DNA of 40,961 nucleotides from a virus. Positions 31,603 to 40,203 of the stretch are shown piece by piece. Each line of letters opens with the position of its first letter. The first letter of the stretch is position 1. The stretch spans positions 1 to 40,961 of IMG/VR virus record IMGVR_UViG_3300027306_000008; one strand, written 5' to 3'. The position numbers were made by a program, and so were the translations under genes. The notes below the pieces were generated by a model. It saw nothing but the letters and a program-made list of their open reading frames with translations, did no database searches and was not told the DNA's origin.

Positions 31603-34302
31603 TCACGCGAAGTACGCGAGCGCGCCGCCTTTCTGTACCCACTTCGTGCCGTCGTACGCGAAGCGCGTGCTGCCCGTGGAGCCCGCAGCGGCCGTGCCGT
31701 CATCGGCTTTCTTGAACACCGAGGCCCAGGTCACCGTCACCGCTCCGCCCGCCGGGTGCACGATCGTGACATCCAGCTCGTCGCCTTTGCGCGCCGATGT
31801 CGGCGCGTTGATGGTCAGGTTTGCGCTGGGCTGCAGAACAATCTTGCGGCTGGTCAGCATGCTGTGCGTAACGGAGGCAGCTTTGTACACACGGGTGTCA
31901 CATGTGATGCCCAGGGTGTTCGCTACCGACATGATGGGCAAGTTCATCACGTTCGGCGCAAGCGGCGTGATTACGCCGCTGAAGTCGCTGTCCTTGATGA
32001 CCAGTCCGTTGACGCGGAGGGGGTTGTTCGACGCCGCGCCGATGCCGTACGACGACGCGCCGCCGCGGATCGTGACGCGTTCCAACGTCATCGTGTTTTG
32101 CGTAAGCGCGGTGCGGCCGGGAGTGACAACGGTGGCCCCGCGCAAGCCCACTACCTCGTTGTTGAAGTCCTTGAGGTAGATGGTCGTCTCGCCGAACATC
32201 TTGTAGATCCAGTAGTAGCCGTTCAGAGACCCGCCGCCTGACAGCACGTTGTCAAAGATGCCGACGTAGTCACCGGCACGCCAACCGACCGCAGGCGTGC
32301 CGATCGGGCATTCATAGGCGCCGAACCCGTCGACGGAATCAGTCGCTGAAACAAAGACGTGCTCTTGCCAGAAGTTGCCGTTGAACCCGAAGTTGATCGC
32401 TGCCACGTTGGGCTGCACGCCCTCGAACAAGCAGTCGTGCAGGACCGTGTCGCGTGCGTTGAACGAGATCACATGACCGTTCACCACTGACACGTCCGCG
32501 TTGCTGACGAGGTGCCCCGAGATGCGGTTATCGCGGGTTTTGTGCACGGTCGAAGCGTTCGCGATCTGAATCCCGCCGTTTCCGGGCATGTTCTGACAGT
32601 TGATTTTCGTCTGCGTGCCCTGGACGTCCTGCAAGGACCCGACGCCGAAGCGTGTGGACGAACCGGTCGTGTCGTTGATGACGAGACTCGCTTCGACGGA
32701 GGTGTCCATCGTGCCCACGTTCATCACGCCGAACGCGTTCACTCCGGAGTGGGTCAGCTCGAGGAACAGCTGACAGCCGGTGCCGGTGCCGCCTGTCGGC
32801 GAATTGGGGGTGGGCGGAAGAGTGGTGTACTTGCCGCGCGAAATGGGGCGCACCGCCTCGACCTCACCGTTGGGGCCGACTTGCGTGACGCGGAACACAG
32901 CGTGTTCTTGCACTGAGCCGCCCGACAACGTCAGGTCGTCGCCGACGGTGTAGCCAGTGCCCGACGACACATGCACCAGCTGGCCGGATGTCCAGGCGGC
33001 GAACGCCGTGCTGTCCAGACCCACGTTGTTACGATACGCGATGTCGCTCAGACCGAACGTGTTGGCGGTCGGGATACGGACTTGGTAAAAGCCCGACAGG
33101 TTCTGCATGCCGTTGGACGGGATGTTGATGAACGAGACGACTTTGCCCGTGGTCAACCCGTGACCGTTGAGCGTGACGATGGCCTCGCTGGCGAGCGACA
33201 CGGCCGATGGCGAGCCGATCAATGTGCCCGGGATCGCCGAATACACCCCCGTGCCGTCGGTACCGACATCCAAGTCGGCCTCCACGTGCACGTCGCGCAG
33301 ATCGGAGATGACGCTGGTGTCAGGGGTAGCGTGGTTCATGAGCGACACGCCGCCGTTGCGCAGCTGGCCTACACGACCCGTGAACGAGATGCGACCGCCG
33401 GAGACGCGACCTGTTTTGGTGTACCCCAGTGCAGAGGCGAACGGTTTGGTTGCCGGGACGTACACCTTGCAGCCCGCGCCGCGTGTGCCGAGCGTAGACA
33501 CACCCACAGCCGAAAAGTTCTTGAGCCCTTGATCGTCGTAATACTCGCTGTTGGTGATCTGATCGTCGCCGAAGGCCAAGCAGTCGTCGCCCGCCTCGAT
33601 GTACCCGCCGATCACGTGGATGTTTTCGCCGAACAGGATGTGCAGCCCGTCTTGGAACACCCGCGTGGCGCCCAGGACCCGGGGGTTCATGATCGTGATG
33701 TTCTTTCCGCCGATGCGCGTGGACCAGTTCTGCGACCACAGCCCTGCGATGAGCGTCACGTCCTTGATGAGCAGGTTCTCGACGTTGAAGTACTCCATCA
33801 CGGACAGGTAGTCTTTGTTCGCAGCATCAAGCGTGATGTCTTCGAGACCCATGAAGCGCGCCGAACCGTACCAGCTGCCGTTCTTCTTGTTCCATTTGGC
33901 GCGGATGACCGACGACAGAGGGCTGGTGAACAGGGCCCCGTTGGTGTAGACGGCGTTGGTCGTCTTGATCAACGTGGTGCCGTTGCCCTTGATGTGGATG
34001 AACTCAGGGTGCCACAACCCGCTCACGAGGTACGGGGCCTGCCCGTACAGCTCGACGGTGCGGCGGCGCTTCGAGGCGGCGGCTTCCGCCCCCATGGTAT
34101 CGAGGAAGTCCTGCAGGATGGCGGTGTCGTCGTTGCCGCTCGGTTTGGGCGCGGCAAATGCCGCGCCCGAGGACACGTCGGGCACCCACCCCGCCCCTTC
34201 GTAGTAGACCCACGCCGAGCCGTCGCCCATGCTGATGGTGTCGCCTGTTCGGTAGCCAGGGAGATTGGACGGGGATGAAACGAGGTTCGAGGTGTAGTGC
34301 AC
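31603..34302 (-). CDS. Tail spike with GH28/pectate-lyase-like beta-helix
   Basis: An 899-residue protein. Residues 1-50 look like a virion-binding head. NDDTAILQDFLDTM at about 57-70 is the start of a parallel beta-helix. QDGLH (217-221) and GDDCLAFGDD (238-247) match the catalytic motifs of GH28 polygalacturonase-like hydrolases (Asp pair in GDD). The helix continues to about 780, with a small beta-domain at the C-terminus (TRFAYDGTKWVQKG). It probably digests a capsule or lipopolysaccharide on the host surface. The GTG start has GGAG 6 bases before. It is odd to find a spike gene between scaffold and capsid genes. Confidence 0.82.
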   Translation of the reverse strand: MHYTSNLVSSPSNLPGYRTGDTISMGDGSAWVYYEGAGWVPDVSSGAAFAAPKPSGNDDTAILQDFLDTMGAEAAASKRRRTVELYGQAPYLVSGLWHPEFIHIKGNGTTLIKTTNAVYTNGALFTSPLSSVIRAKWNKKNGSWYGSARFMGLEDITLDAANKDYLSVMEYFNVENLLIKDVTLIAGLWSQNWSTRIGGKNITIMNPRVLGATRVFQDGLHILFGENIHVIGGYIEAGDDCLAFGDDQITNSEYYDDQGLKNFSAVGVSTLGTRGAGCKVYVPATKPFASALGYTKTGRVSGGRISFTGRVGQLRNGGVSLMNHATPDTSVISDLRDVHVEADLDVGTDGTGVYSAIPGTLIGSPSAVSLASEAIVTLNGHGLTTGKVVSFINIPSNGMQNLSGFYQVRIPTANTFGLSDIAYRNNVGLDSTAFAAWTSGQLVHVSSGTGYTVGDDLTLSGGSVQEHAVFRVTQVGPNGEVEAVRPISRGKYTTLPPTPNSPTGGTGTGCQLFLELTHSGVNAFGVMNVGTMDTSVEASLVINDTTGSSTRFGVGSLQDVQGTQTKINCQNMPGNGGIQIANASTVHKTRDNRISGHLVSNADVSVVNGHVISFNARDTVLHDCLFEGVQPNVAAINFGFNGNFWQEHVFVSATDSVDGFGAYECPIGTPAVGWRAGDYVGIFDNVLSGGGSLNGYYWIYKMFGETTIYLKDFNNEVVGLRGATVVTPGRTALTQNTMTLERVTIRGGASSYGIGAASNNPLRVNGLVIKDSDFSGVITPLAPNVMNLPIMSVANTLGITCDTRVYKAASVTHSMLTSRKIVLQPSANLTINAPTSARKGDELDVTIVHPAGGAVTVTWASVFKKADDGTAAAGSTGSTRFAYDGTKWVQKGGALAYFA

Positions 34303-34317
34303 GGCGGTCTCCGAAAG

Positions 34318-34659
34318 TTAAGAGGCGTGGGTTCCTTCGACCCCACGTGCGATACGGTCCTTGGTGCGCGACTCAAGCGCCTGCGCGGCCAGCTCGAGGT
34401 GGTTGATGGCGCGCTGGTTTTCAGCGCACGGGAACTTGCTGTTGAGCACCTTCATGCGATGCGTCAGCACCGCGATGAGGGCCTCGTTGGTCAGGCCGTT
34501 GACGCCGGCCTCTTTGATCGGCCCGAGCTGGAACGACAGGCGGAGAGAGTAACGCCCGGCGTGAACGTCGTACACATGCCCTTCGACGCTGGTACCGTCT
34601 GCCATGCCGCTGATGGCGTTCACATAGACGCCGTTGTGGTCAGTGTGGATGCGAGCCAT
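34318..34659 (-). CDS. Tad1/Acb2-like protein (candidate cyclic-nucleotide sponge)
   Basis: A 113-residue protein. Residues 1-50 are beta-rich. The C-terminal half reads NGLTNEALIAVLTHRM, CAEN (78-81), INHLELAAQALESRT, then RGVEGT (105-110). From memory this is the pattern of phage proteins with a Tad1/Acb2 helical hairpin (N-G-x-T-N-E-A-L ... E-N ... R-T ... R-G-V-E-G-T), and the beta-domain-plus-hairpin order suits Tad1 best. Characterised members bind and hide signals of Thoeris and CBASS immunity. That this protein does so is inference. GGAGG is 7 bases from ATG 34659; the ATG at 34665, one base after GGAGG, is less likely. It lies between scaffold and spike genes. Confidence 0.65.
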   Translation of the reverse strand: MARIHTDHNGVYVNAISGMADGTSVEGHVYDVHAGRYSLRLSFQLGPIKEAGVNGLTNEALIAVLTHRMKVLNSKFPCAENQRAINHLELAAQALESRTKDRIARGVEGTHAS

Positions 34660-34661
34660 GA

Positions 34662-35714
34662 TCATGCCTCCAGTTCGTCGCCGCGCATGGCAGCCAGGGT
34701 CTTTTCGTCGAGCTTCATGAAGTCGTCCTGCGACATCTTGAGCACGTCCTTCGCGCTGATCTGGCCACCGAGCTTGTCGTGGTCTTGGCCGACCTTCGTC
34801 GTCGCAGGAGGCTGCCGGCCGGCAACGTCCGCGTTCTTCTTGCGCTGCTCTGCCGCACGCGCTTCTGCCTTGGCCTTGGCCGCGTCCTCAGCACTGACGC
34901 GCGGGGTGGCCTCGGCGGCGGTCTCCTGGGCGCGGGTCTTGGGCGGCATGATGAGCTTGATAGCCTTCTGCAGCGCCTGCGAGGGCGTGTAGCCCGTGGT
35001 TTGGTAGGCGGCCTTGAGCTCGAGCACTTCAGCGGTCTTGTCCTTGTCGAAGTCCTGGTGCTTGGGGTCCAGCTGCGGGTAGGCCTCTTCCATGCGGTCG
35101 ACCAGGGTGTCGTAGCGCACGCGCTCGACGGCGCGAGCTTCCGCGGCCTGGATGTTCATGTTGGTGCGCTTGTCGTTGATGTCGCGGTCCATCGTGCGGA
35201 TCTCGCGCATCAACTTGTTGGCTTTGTCCAGCTCACCGTCTGCCACGGCCTTGTTGTACTCGGTCTCTTTCGCGATCAGCTTGTCCTCGAGCTGAGTGAT
35301 CTCGTCGTTCGTGGCAGCGACTTGCTGGCCTTGCTGGAACTTCGACAGCTGCTGCTCGAGAGCTTCACGTCGGCCGCGCTCGGCCTCGAGGATCTCTTTG
35401 TGGCGGCTGAGCGGGATGCGCGCGTCGGCCTTGGCCTTGTCGTCCTTGTCGGCCTTGCCGTCGCTGCCCTTGTCCGGGTTGTCCGGGTCCACGTCGCTCT
35501 CGTCACCGCCACCGCCGTCGCGCAGCGAGGTGTCAGCGGCGCCGATCGTGTCGGCGTCCGGCTTGACGTCGGGCTTGACGTCGGGCTTTTTGACTTCATC
35601 GTCCGTGGGCGTCCAGTTGTCGCCGCGGTCGACTGTGCCGCCGCCCGCGCCGCCCTGGTCGGCGTCGCCTGCAGGTTCCATGTAGCGCTTGAACATCCAG
35701 TGCAGCTTGATCAT
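34662..35714 (-). CDS. Scaffolding protein (capsid assembly)
   Basis: A 350-residue acidic, charged protein. Residues ~15-100 are disordered with Asp/Gly/Lys repeats, including a KPDVKPDVKPD stretch. About 105-250 is predicted coiled coil (EILEAERGRREALEQQLSKF). The C-terminal ~50 residues include DKLGGQISAKDVLKMSQDDFMKL, the usual capsid-binding end. This profile, its place between portal and capsid, and an ATGA overlap with the portal gene make it the scaffold. It would leave the prohead before DNA packaging. Confidence 0.85.
   Translation of the reverse strand: MIKLHWMFKRYMEPAGDADQGGAGGGTVDRGDNWTPTDDEVKKPDVKPDVKPDADTIGAADTSLRDGGGGDESDVDPDNPDKGSDGKADKDDKAKADARIPLSRHKEILEAERGRREALEQQLSKFQQGQQVAATNDEITQLEDKLIAKETEYNKAVADGELDKANKLMREIRTMDRDINDKRTNMNIQAAEARAVERVRYDTLVDRMEEAYPQLDPKHQDFDKDKTAEVLELKAAYQTTGYTPSQALQKAIKLIMPPKTRAQETAAEATPRVSAEDAAKAKAEARAAEQRKKNADVAGRQPPATTKVGQDHDKLGGQISAKDVLKMSQDDFMKLDEKTLAAMRGDELEA
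35558..35593 (-). repeat. 12-bp tandem repeat within the scaffold gene
   Basis: Nearly three copies of a 12-base unit (35558-35569, 35570-35581, 35582-35593; the third differs at its end). In the reading frame it encodes repeated V-K-P-D, in the disordered part of the scaffold. It is the sort of tract that changes length by slippage without harming the frame. Confidence 0.7.
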
Positions 35715-37846
35715 GCTGTTTCCTTCGGGTTGGAGGGTTGGGGGTTGGGTTGGTTGGCTTGCTTCACGGCCACGGCCCGCTGAACGGCGGCGTCCTGTTC
35801 GCGAAGGCGGGCGTTCTGCTGCGCCTCCATCTGGCGCAGCCCGAACTCGAACTGCATTTTGCGCTCTTCCATGCTCATCTCGTGTTGGAATTTCTTCTCA
35901 TCGAGTGCGATGTCGGCCTGCACCTTCATCGCCTGGGCCTGGGCGCCGTTGTCCTCTGGCGGCGTAGCCGCTTCCTTCTCAGCCAGCACGCCTTCCTTGC
36001 GGGCCTTGGCGTGCTTGAGGCCGGCGTCGGCCTGCTTGCCAGCGGCCTCTGCTTCCGTCTTGGCGACTTCGGCCTGCTGGCCACGCATGGCGAGCGCTCG
36101 CTGTGCCTGCGCCTCGGGGCTGTTCGCCGCCGCGTTCATCTTCTTGATGATCTCGCGCTTGCCGATCAGGCGGCTGTTCTCGATCAGCGTTTCGTCCGGG
36201 ATGGCGACACCCAGTTCCTTCAGAGCGACGGCTTGGTCGAATTGGCTGTCCTCCAGGGTCTCGCGCTGCGGTACGCTGGAAGTGACGGTGTCGTACTCAC
36301 CGAGCATCAGGTCGTTGACGACAGTACCATCGGGGCTCATGCCGTTGATGGTGAACGTCTCTTCCTCGCCGGTGAGCTTGTCCTTGGTAATGGTCAGGAC
36401 GCGTTCCTCGGTGTAGAACGTCTGGATCAAGTCCAGGATGTTGCGAGCCAGGATGAAGTCGGAGCGCGTCAAGCTGTCCAGAGGCTTGACGAAGTTCGTG
36501 CTGCCGGCCTGACGCTTGGCCTGGATCGCCTTGGCGGCGACGTCGGCGCGGTCTTGGCCCTGCATGCTGTCCGAGACGCCAGAGATCCCCTTGAGGTGTT
36601 CCTCGGCCTTGTAGCTGATCCGGTCCAGACCCTGCGGCACCTGATTGGGCTGAATCTTGACCAAGTCTTTGTCCGGGTCGCCATTGACCTCGACCACGAG
36701 GCCGGTCTCGGCACCGCGCTGCTCCAGCTCTTCGGCGCTCATGTTCACCAGGGCGCCGGCCTTGGCCTTCCAGCCGCTGTTGGCCGTGGTGTTGACCACG
36801 TGCAGCTCCTGGCTCGAGACCTTGTTGAGCAGCTCCTGCGGCCCGATGAGGTTCTCCACGAGGCCGATCGTGGTGCCGTGACGGAAGAACGGAAAGAAGG
36901 GCACGACCGTGAAGTGCTTGTACGGGCTCCAGTCGTCGTGCAGCACCACGTTGTCGGCGATCACGACCCACTTGATGCGGTGGACCATCTTCGGGACGAC
37001 CTTGAAGCCGAACTTTTCCACGAACCACGCGATGCGGTTGCGGTCGAAGTCGGCCGGGATGGCGCGCATGTCGCCCGTGGTTGGGTCAACGAAGTGCTTC
37101 TGCTTATCCAGCGTGCGGTACTGACGTTCGATCAAGCGGATGTTGCGCATCACGCTGGACTCATCGTACGTGCCGTTGTACATCGGGTTGAAGCGGTCAC
37201 CGAAGCGATCGCGCGTGGACTGGATGCTGTCGTAGCCGTACGGGAAGAAACTCTGCTCGCGGTTGCGCAGAAGATCGGCATCTTCCTTGTTGTACAGCAC
37301 CGCGATGTCGTCAGCGGTCACCCACTTGGTCGTGAAGACCTCGTTCCACGTGTCCGGGTCGTACTGCTCGCCGTCCGGGTCCACGATGACGTTCTTGGGG
37401 TTCAGGTTCTCGATGACGACCTCGCCCTGCAGGCTGTCGTTGAACCCGATGCGGACGTCGAGGAACCCGCGGGACGTGATGATCCCGTCGGCGAACATGT
37501 CCGAGCGCTTCCAGTCCAGCTGGTTGTTGTCGCTGATCTGTTTGAAGACCTTCGTCAGCACGTCGGCCGTCTCGGCGGGCGACCCTGAGCGCGGGCGGAA
37601 CGCGATCTCGTTGCGGTTGTAGATCTGCTCGCCCATGACGTTGGCCATGGTCGAGATGATCTTGTTGATCGTCAGTGCCGGGCGGCGCTGCAGGCGCAAC
37701 TTGGTCTTGTCGGCCTTGTCCCACTGGTCGCCGCGAAAGAACGCCTCGCACTTGTCCGCCTTCTCGACGAACTGCGCGTGCCCGTTGTCACGGGCCCAGG
37801 CGTAGCGGTACCAGATTTTTGTGCACAGGGCGGCGTCGATCGGCAT
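35711..37846 (-). CDS. Portal protein (P22-like)
   Basis: A 711-residue protein. Markers are CEAFFRGDQWD near 33-43, RPALTINKIISTMANVMG, NRNEIAFRP and DNNQLDWKRSDMFADGI, all typical of large P22-type phage portals. The C-terminal ~150 residues are Ala/Glu/Gln-rich helix (barrel-like), as in P22 gp1. Twelve copies would form the DNA channel at one vertex. The size is normal for the family. The ATG follows the DUF5856 gene after seven bases, with a weak purine tract. It overlaps the scaffold gene by four bases. Confidence 0.93.
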   Translation of the reverse strand: MPIDAALCTKIWYRYAWARDNGHAQFVEKADKCEAFFRGDQWDKADKTKLRLQRRPALTINKIISTMANVMGEQIYNRNEIAFRPRSGSPAETADVLTKVFKQISDNNQLDWKRSDMFADGIITSRGFLDVRIGFNDSLQGEVVIENLNPKNVIVDPDGEQYDPDTWNEVFTTKWVTADDIAVLYNKEDADLLRNREQSFFPYGYDSIQSTRDRFGDRFNPMYNGTYDESSVMRNIRLIERQYRTLDKQKHFVDPTTGDMRAIPADFDRNRIAWFVEKFGFKVVPKMVHRIKWVVIADNVVLHDDWSPYKHFTVVPFFPFFRHGTTIGLVENLIGPQELLNKVSSQELHVVNTTANSGWKAKAGALVNMSAEELEQRGAETGLVVEVNGDPDKDLVKIQPNQVPQGLDRISYKAEEHLKGISGVSDSMQGQDRADVAAKAIQAKRQAGSTNFVKPLDSLTRSDFILARNILDLIQTFYTEERVLTITKDKLTGEEETFTINGMSPDGTVVNDLMLGEYDTVTSSVPQRETLEDSQFDQAVALKELGVAIPDETLIENSRLIGKREIIKKMNAAANSPEAQAQRALAMRGQQAEVAKTEAEAAGKQADAGLKHAKARKEGVLAEKEAATPPEDNGAQAQAMKVQADIALDEKKFQHEMSMEERKMQFEFGLRQMEAQQNARLREQDAAVQRAVAVKQANQPNPQPSNPKETA

Positions 37847-37853
37847 AGGCGAC

Positions 37854-38216
37854 TCACTTCAAGAATTTGAGCTTGTAGAACGACTTGTCGATCACCGACA
37901 AGATTTCGTCGATCAGGTTGGCCAACTCCGTGCTGCCGTCTGCACACTCGGTGCGGTGCGCCTTGATCCACTGGTGCAGATCCGGCAGCCAATCCACCGG
38001 CTCCCCGGTGGGCACAGGCACGTTGGGGAAGCTCTTGAACGGCCCCTCCACGCCCATGCGGCACTCGGCGAACGTATCTGCAGCCTCGACGATGGCGTCA
38101 TAGAACTCGTTCAGCGCCATGTGCGCGGAGTACGAGCGGGTCGTGAAGTGGGCAAAGTGGGCGGCGGTGCGCGCTGCGAAGCAGCGGGCGATCAGTTCGG
38201 CGCATTTATCGGCCAT
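37854..38216 (-). CDS. Ferritin-like phage protein (DUF5856-like)
   Basis: A 120-residue helical protein. The order H-F-x(2)-R-S-Y-S-A-H-M-A-L-N-E-F-Y-D near 24-40 followed by E(A)ADTFAE (44-51) fits the DUF5856 pattern, in which H, E and D residues sit as in a ferritin-like or Dps-like four-helix bundle. No metal-binding activity has been shown for the family to my knowledge. It sits between terL and portal genes, where such proteins have been seen in other phages. AGGAG stands 6 bases before the ATG. Confidence 0.7.
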   Translation of the reverse strand: MADKCAELIARCFAARTAAHFAHFTTRSYSAHMALNEFYDAIVEAADTFAECRMGVEGPFKSFPNVPVPTGEPVDWLPDLHQWIKAHRTECADGSTELANLIDEILSVIDKSFYKLKFLK

Positions 38217-38234
38217 GCGGTTCTCCTGTGCGCA

Positions 38235-40184
38235 TCAAGCTGCCATGTGCGACGCTGCTGCGCCACCGACCTTGAGTTTGTCCTTCCATGACGGAATCCT
38301 CTGAGCACGCGGTTTGAGAGGTGCAGCCCGCCCGATGGCAAGCTGCGTCATCCAGGCCAGTGAGTCAACGCAGTCGTCGTGCACGCCGGCCGGGAAGCGC
38401 AGCATTTCCTGCCGCACGACGTCGTACCAGTCACCCGAGTCGTTGAAACTGACCATGCCCTGTTGCATTCGGCCTTGAAGTGGGCGGGCACGCGCCATTT
38501 TGTCGGTGATCGGCTTCAGCACTTCGATGGACGGGTAGAGCTGCCGCTCTTTCATGCGCTTTTTCAGCAGCGCTTCGATCGCTCGATAGATCTGCCCGTC
38601 CTCAAAGCCCAGAATCAGACTCGGACTATACCAGCGTACGACAAGATTCAGGATGCTCTCCACGATGAAGAACGCGTCCCCGCTTTTGAAGCGCAAGACC
38701 TCAGCGATGTGCAGCATGTCGTTCGTGTCCTGCAGCCCGACGCTGCCGACCGTGTAGTCGTTCTGCTTTTTCTCGCTGATGGCGAAGTCGAACGCGATGT
38801 AGACGTTGGCGTCCTTGACCCTTGGCGGCTGGGCGCGGCGGAACTGCTCGCGGGTGAAATACGCCCCATCGTCAGGGACCGGGTTCTGCTGATACAGGGC
38901 TGCCCACCAGCGCCCGCCGTTGTTCTGGGCCTTGATCCGCAACAGCTTGGCCACGTCGTAGCGTGCCGGGTGCAGCGCGTCGCCCGCGTTGCGGAGCCAG
39001 CGCAGATTGGTCGGGTCGGTCCCGCTCAGCATCGCCCGCGCGGCGGCTTCCCGGGCTTCTTCCGGGAACGCCATGACTTTGGCGCTGACCATGGCCTTGC
39101 GGAGCACGTCTTGCGCCATCTTGCCGGTGTCGATGCGGACGATCTCGTCCGTGGCCGTGTCCAGCCACTCGTCCTGCTCGGCCAGGGCGGGGTACTTGAC
39201 CACCTCGAACTGGTCGATGTGGTCCTCGTCGCCGCCCAGCTTCATCATGTTCTGCAGGCGGCCCGCCAAGTCGTCGTCGTGCCACCACGTCTGGATCACC
39301 AGCACGCCGCCACCGGGGGCCAAGCGGCTGTAGGCGGTGGACAGGTACCACTCCCAGGTCTTTTCGCGGCCGTCGGCGCTGTCCGCCTCTTCCGCGTTCT
39401 TCACGGGGTCGTCGATCACGAGGACGTGAGCGCCCTTACCCGTGATCGGGCCGCCGATACCAGCTGCCACGTAGCCGCCGCGGTGGTTGTGTACGCCCCA
39501 CTCTTCGGTCGAGCTGTTGTTGGGGTCCAGGCGGGTGTCCGTGAACACGCTCTGGTAGGCGGGGTCGTCGATCAGCTGCTTGACCTTGCGGCTGAAACCC
39601 ATCGCGAGGCTCAAGTTGTACGAGCAGGCGATGAACTCGTGGTCCGGGTAGCGCCCCAGGTGCCACGCAGGGAAGTTCTTGGACGCGATCTCGCTCTTGC
39701 CGTGCCGGGGCGGCATGAGCAGCATGAGTCGGGGCGATTTGCCCTCCGCCACGGCCTCACTGAAGCGCTCCAGCCGGCGGCAGATGTCATCGTGGACCCA
39801 CCCTGCGAGGTACTTCGGGTTCATCCGCTGGATGAACGGCATGAGACGGCGCCGCGACAGCACGCGCGACGCCAGTTCGCGTTGTACGGCCGCAGCTGCG
39901 GGGGTGCTTGCAGCCGGAATTGGCAAAGTCCCGGTGGGCTGAGGCGAAGGCGTGAGCGCTGCGAGTTTCGAGGTACTCGCTAGGGTGGGCTTTTTCGCGC
40001 TCTTGCCAGTGGACGCTGAACCACGCACGGGCGCCTTTTGGCCACTCGCGGATGGTTTTGAGCTCGTCGAGGCGCGTGTTGAGGCCGCAGTGGTCTTTGT
40101 CTTGGACGAGCCACGCTGCGAAGCTGCGGTAGCGGTAGCCTTCTTCGTCGTAGAACTCGGCTTGCGGGTCGAAATCTTGGTCAT
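38235..40184 (-). CDS. terL: Terminase large subunit
   Basis: A 649-residue protein. It has Walker A MPPRHGKS (157-164), Walker B HVLVIDDP (253-260) with Asp-Asp, then an RNase H-like nuclease domain with FDFA, LGFEDGQ and HDDCVDS motifs. It cuts the concatemer and pumps DNA into the prohead. Residues 1-~98 are low-complexity Ser/Thr/Lys/Ala/Pro; conserved sequence begins near AAVQRELASR. The ATG at 40184 overlaps the terS stop codon (ATGA) and has GGAG 7 bases before, so the long N-terminal extension is probably translated. In another frame the same DNA encodes a protein-like reading (39787-40203). Confidence 0.95.
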   Translation of the reverse strand: MTKISTRKPSSTTKKATATAASQRGSSKTKTTAASTRASTSSKPSASGQKAPVRGSASTGKSAKKPTLASTSKLAALTPSPQPTGTLPIPAASTPAAAAVQRELASRVLSRRRLMPFIQRMNPKYLAGWVHDDICRRLERFSEAVAEGKSPRLMLLMPPRHGKSEIASKNFPAWHLGRYPDHEFIACSYNLSLAMGFSRKVKQLIDDPAYQSVFTDTRLDPNNSSTEEWGVHNHRGGYVAAGIGGPITGKGAHVLVIDDPVKNAEEADSADGREKTWEWYLSTAYSRLAPGGGVLVIQTWWHDDDLAGRLQNMMKLGGDEDHIDQFEVVKYPALAEQDEWLDTATDEIVRIDTGKMAQDVLRKAMVSAKVMAFPEEAREAAARAMLSGTDPTNLRWLRNAGDALHPARYDVAKLLRIKAQNNGGRWWAALYQQNPVPDDGAYFTREQFRRAQPPRVKDANVYIAFDFAISEKKQNDYTVGSVGLQDTNDMLHIAEVLRFKSGDAFFIVESILNLVVRWYSPSLILGFEDGQIYRAIEALLKKRMKERQLYPSIEVLKPITDKMARARPLQGRMQQGMVSFNDSGDWYDVVRQEMLRFPAGVHDDCVDSLAWMTQLAIGRAAPLKPRAQRIPSWKDKLKVGGAAASHMAA

Positions 40185-40203
40185 TCAGGTTCTCCGTCGC
40201 CAT
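39787..40203 (-). CDS. Possible overprinted gene spanning the terS/terL junction
   Basis: A 138-residue frame starting at ATG 40203, with GGAG 7 bases before it. The first ~95 residues look like an ordinary protein: acidic, with well-spread Trp, Tyr and Phe (EEGYRYRSFAAWLVQDK, WPKGARAWFSVHWQERE), and G/C-rich third positions like real genes. The last ~40 residues look like a shadow of terL. It overlaps the C-terminus of terS and the first ~130 residues of terL in a third frame. It may be a small protein or the ancestral frame over which the terL extension arose. Its translation is inference. Confidence 0.5.
   Translation of the reverse strand: MATENLNDQDFDPQAEFYDEEGYRYRSFAAWLVQDKDHCGLNTRLDELKTIREWPKGARAWFSVHWQEREKAHPSEYLETRSAHAFASAHRDFANSGCKHPRSCGRTTRTGVARAVAAPSHAVHPADEPEVPRRVGPR

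Noticed and set aside
35738-37588. A 616-residue frame antisense to the portal gene
   Set aside because: The composition (Val, Asp, His, Leu) is that of a shadow of a GC-rich gene, and there is no supported start or family.
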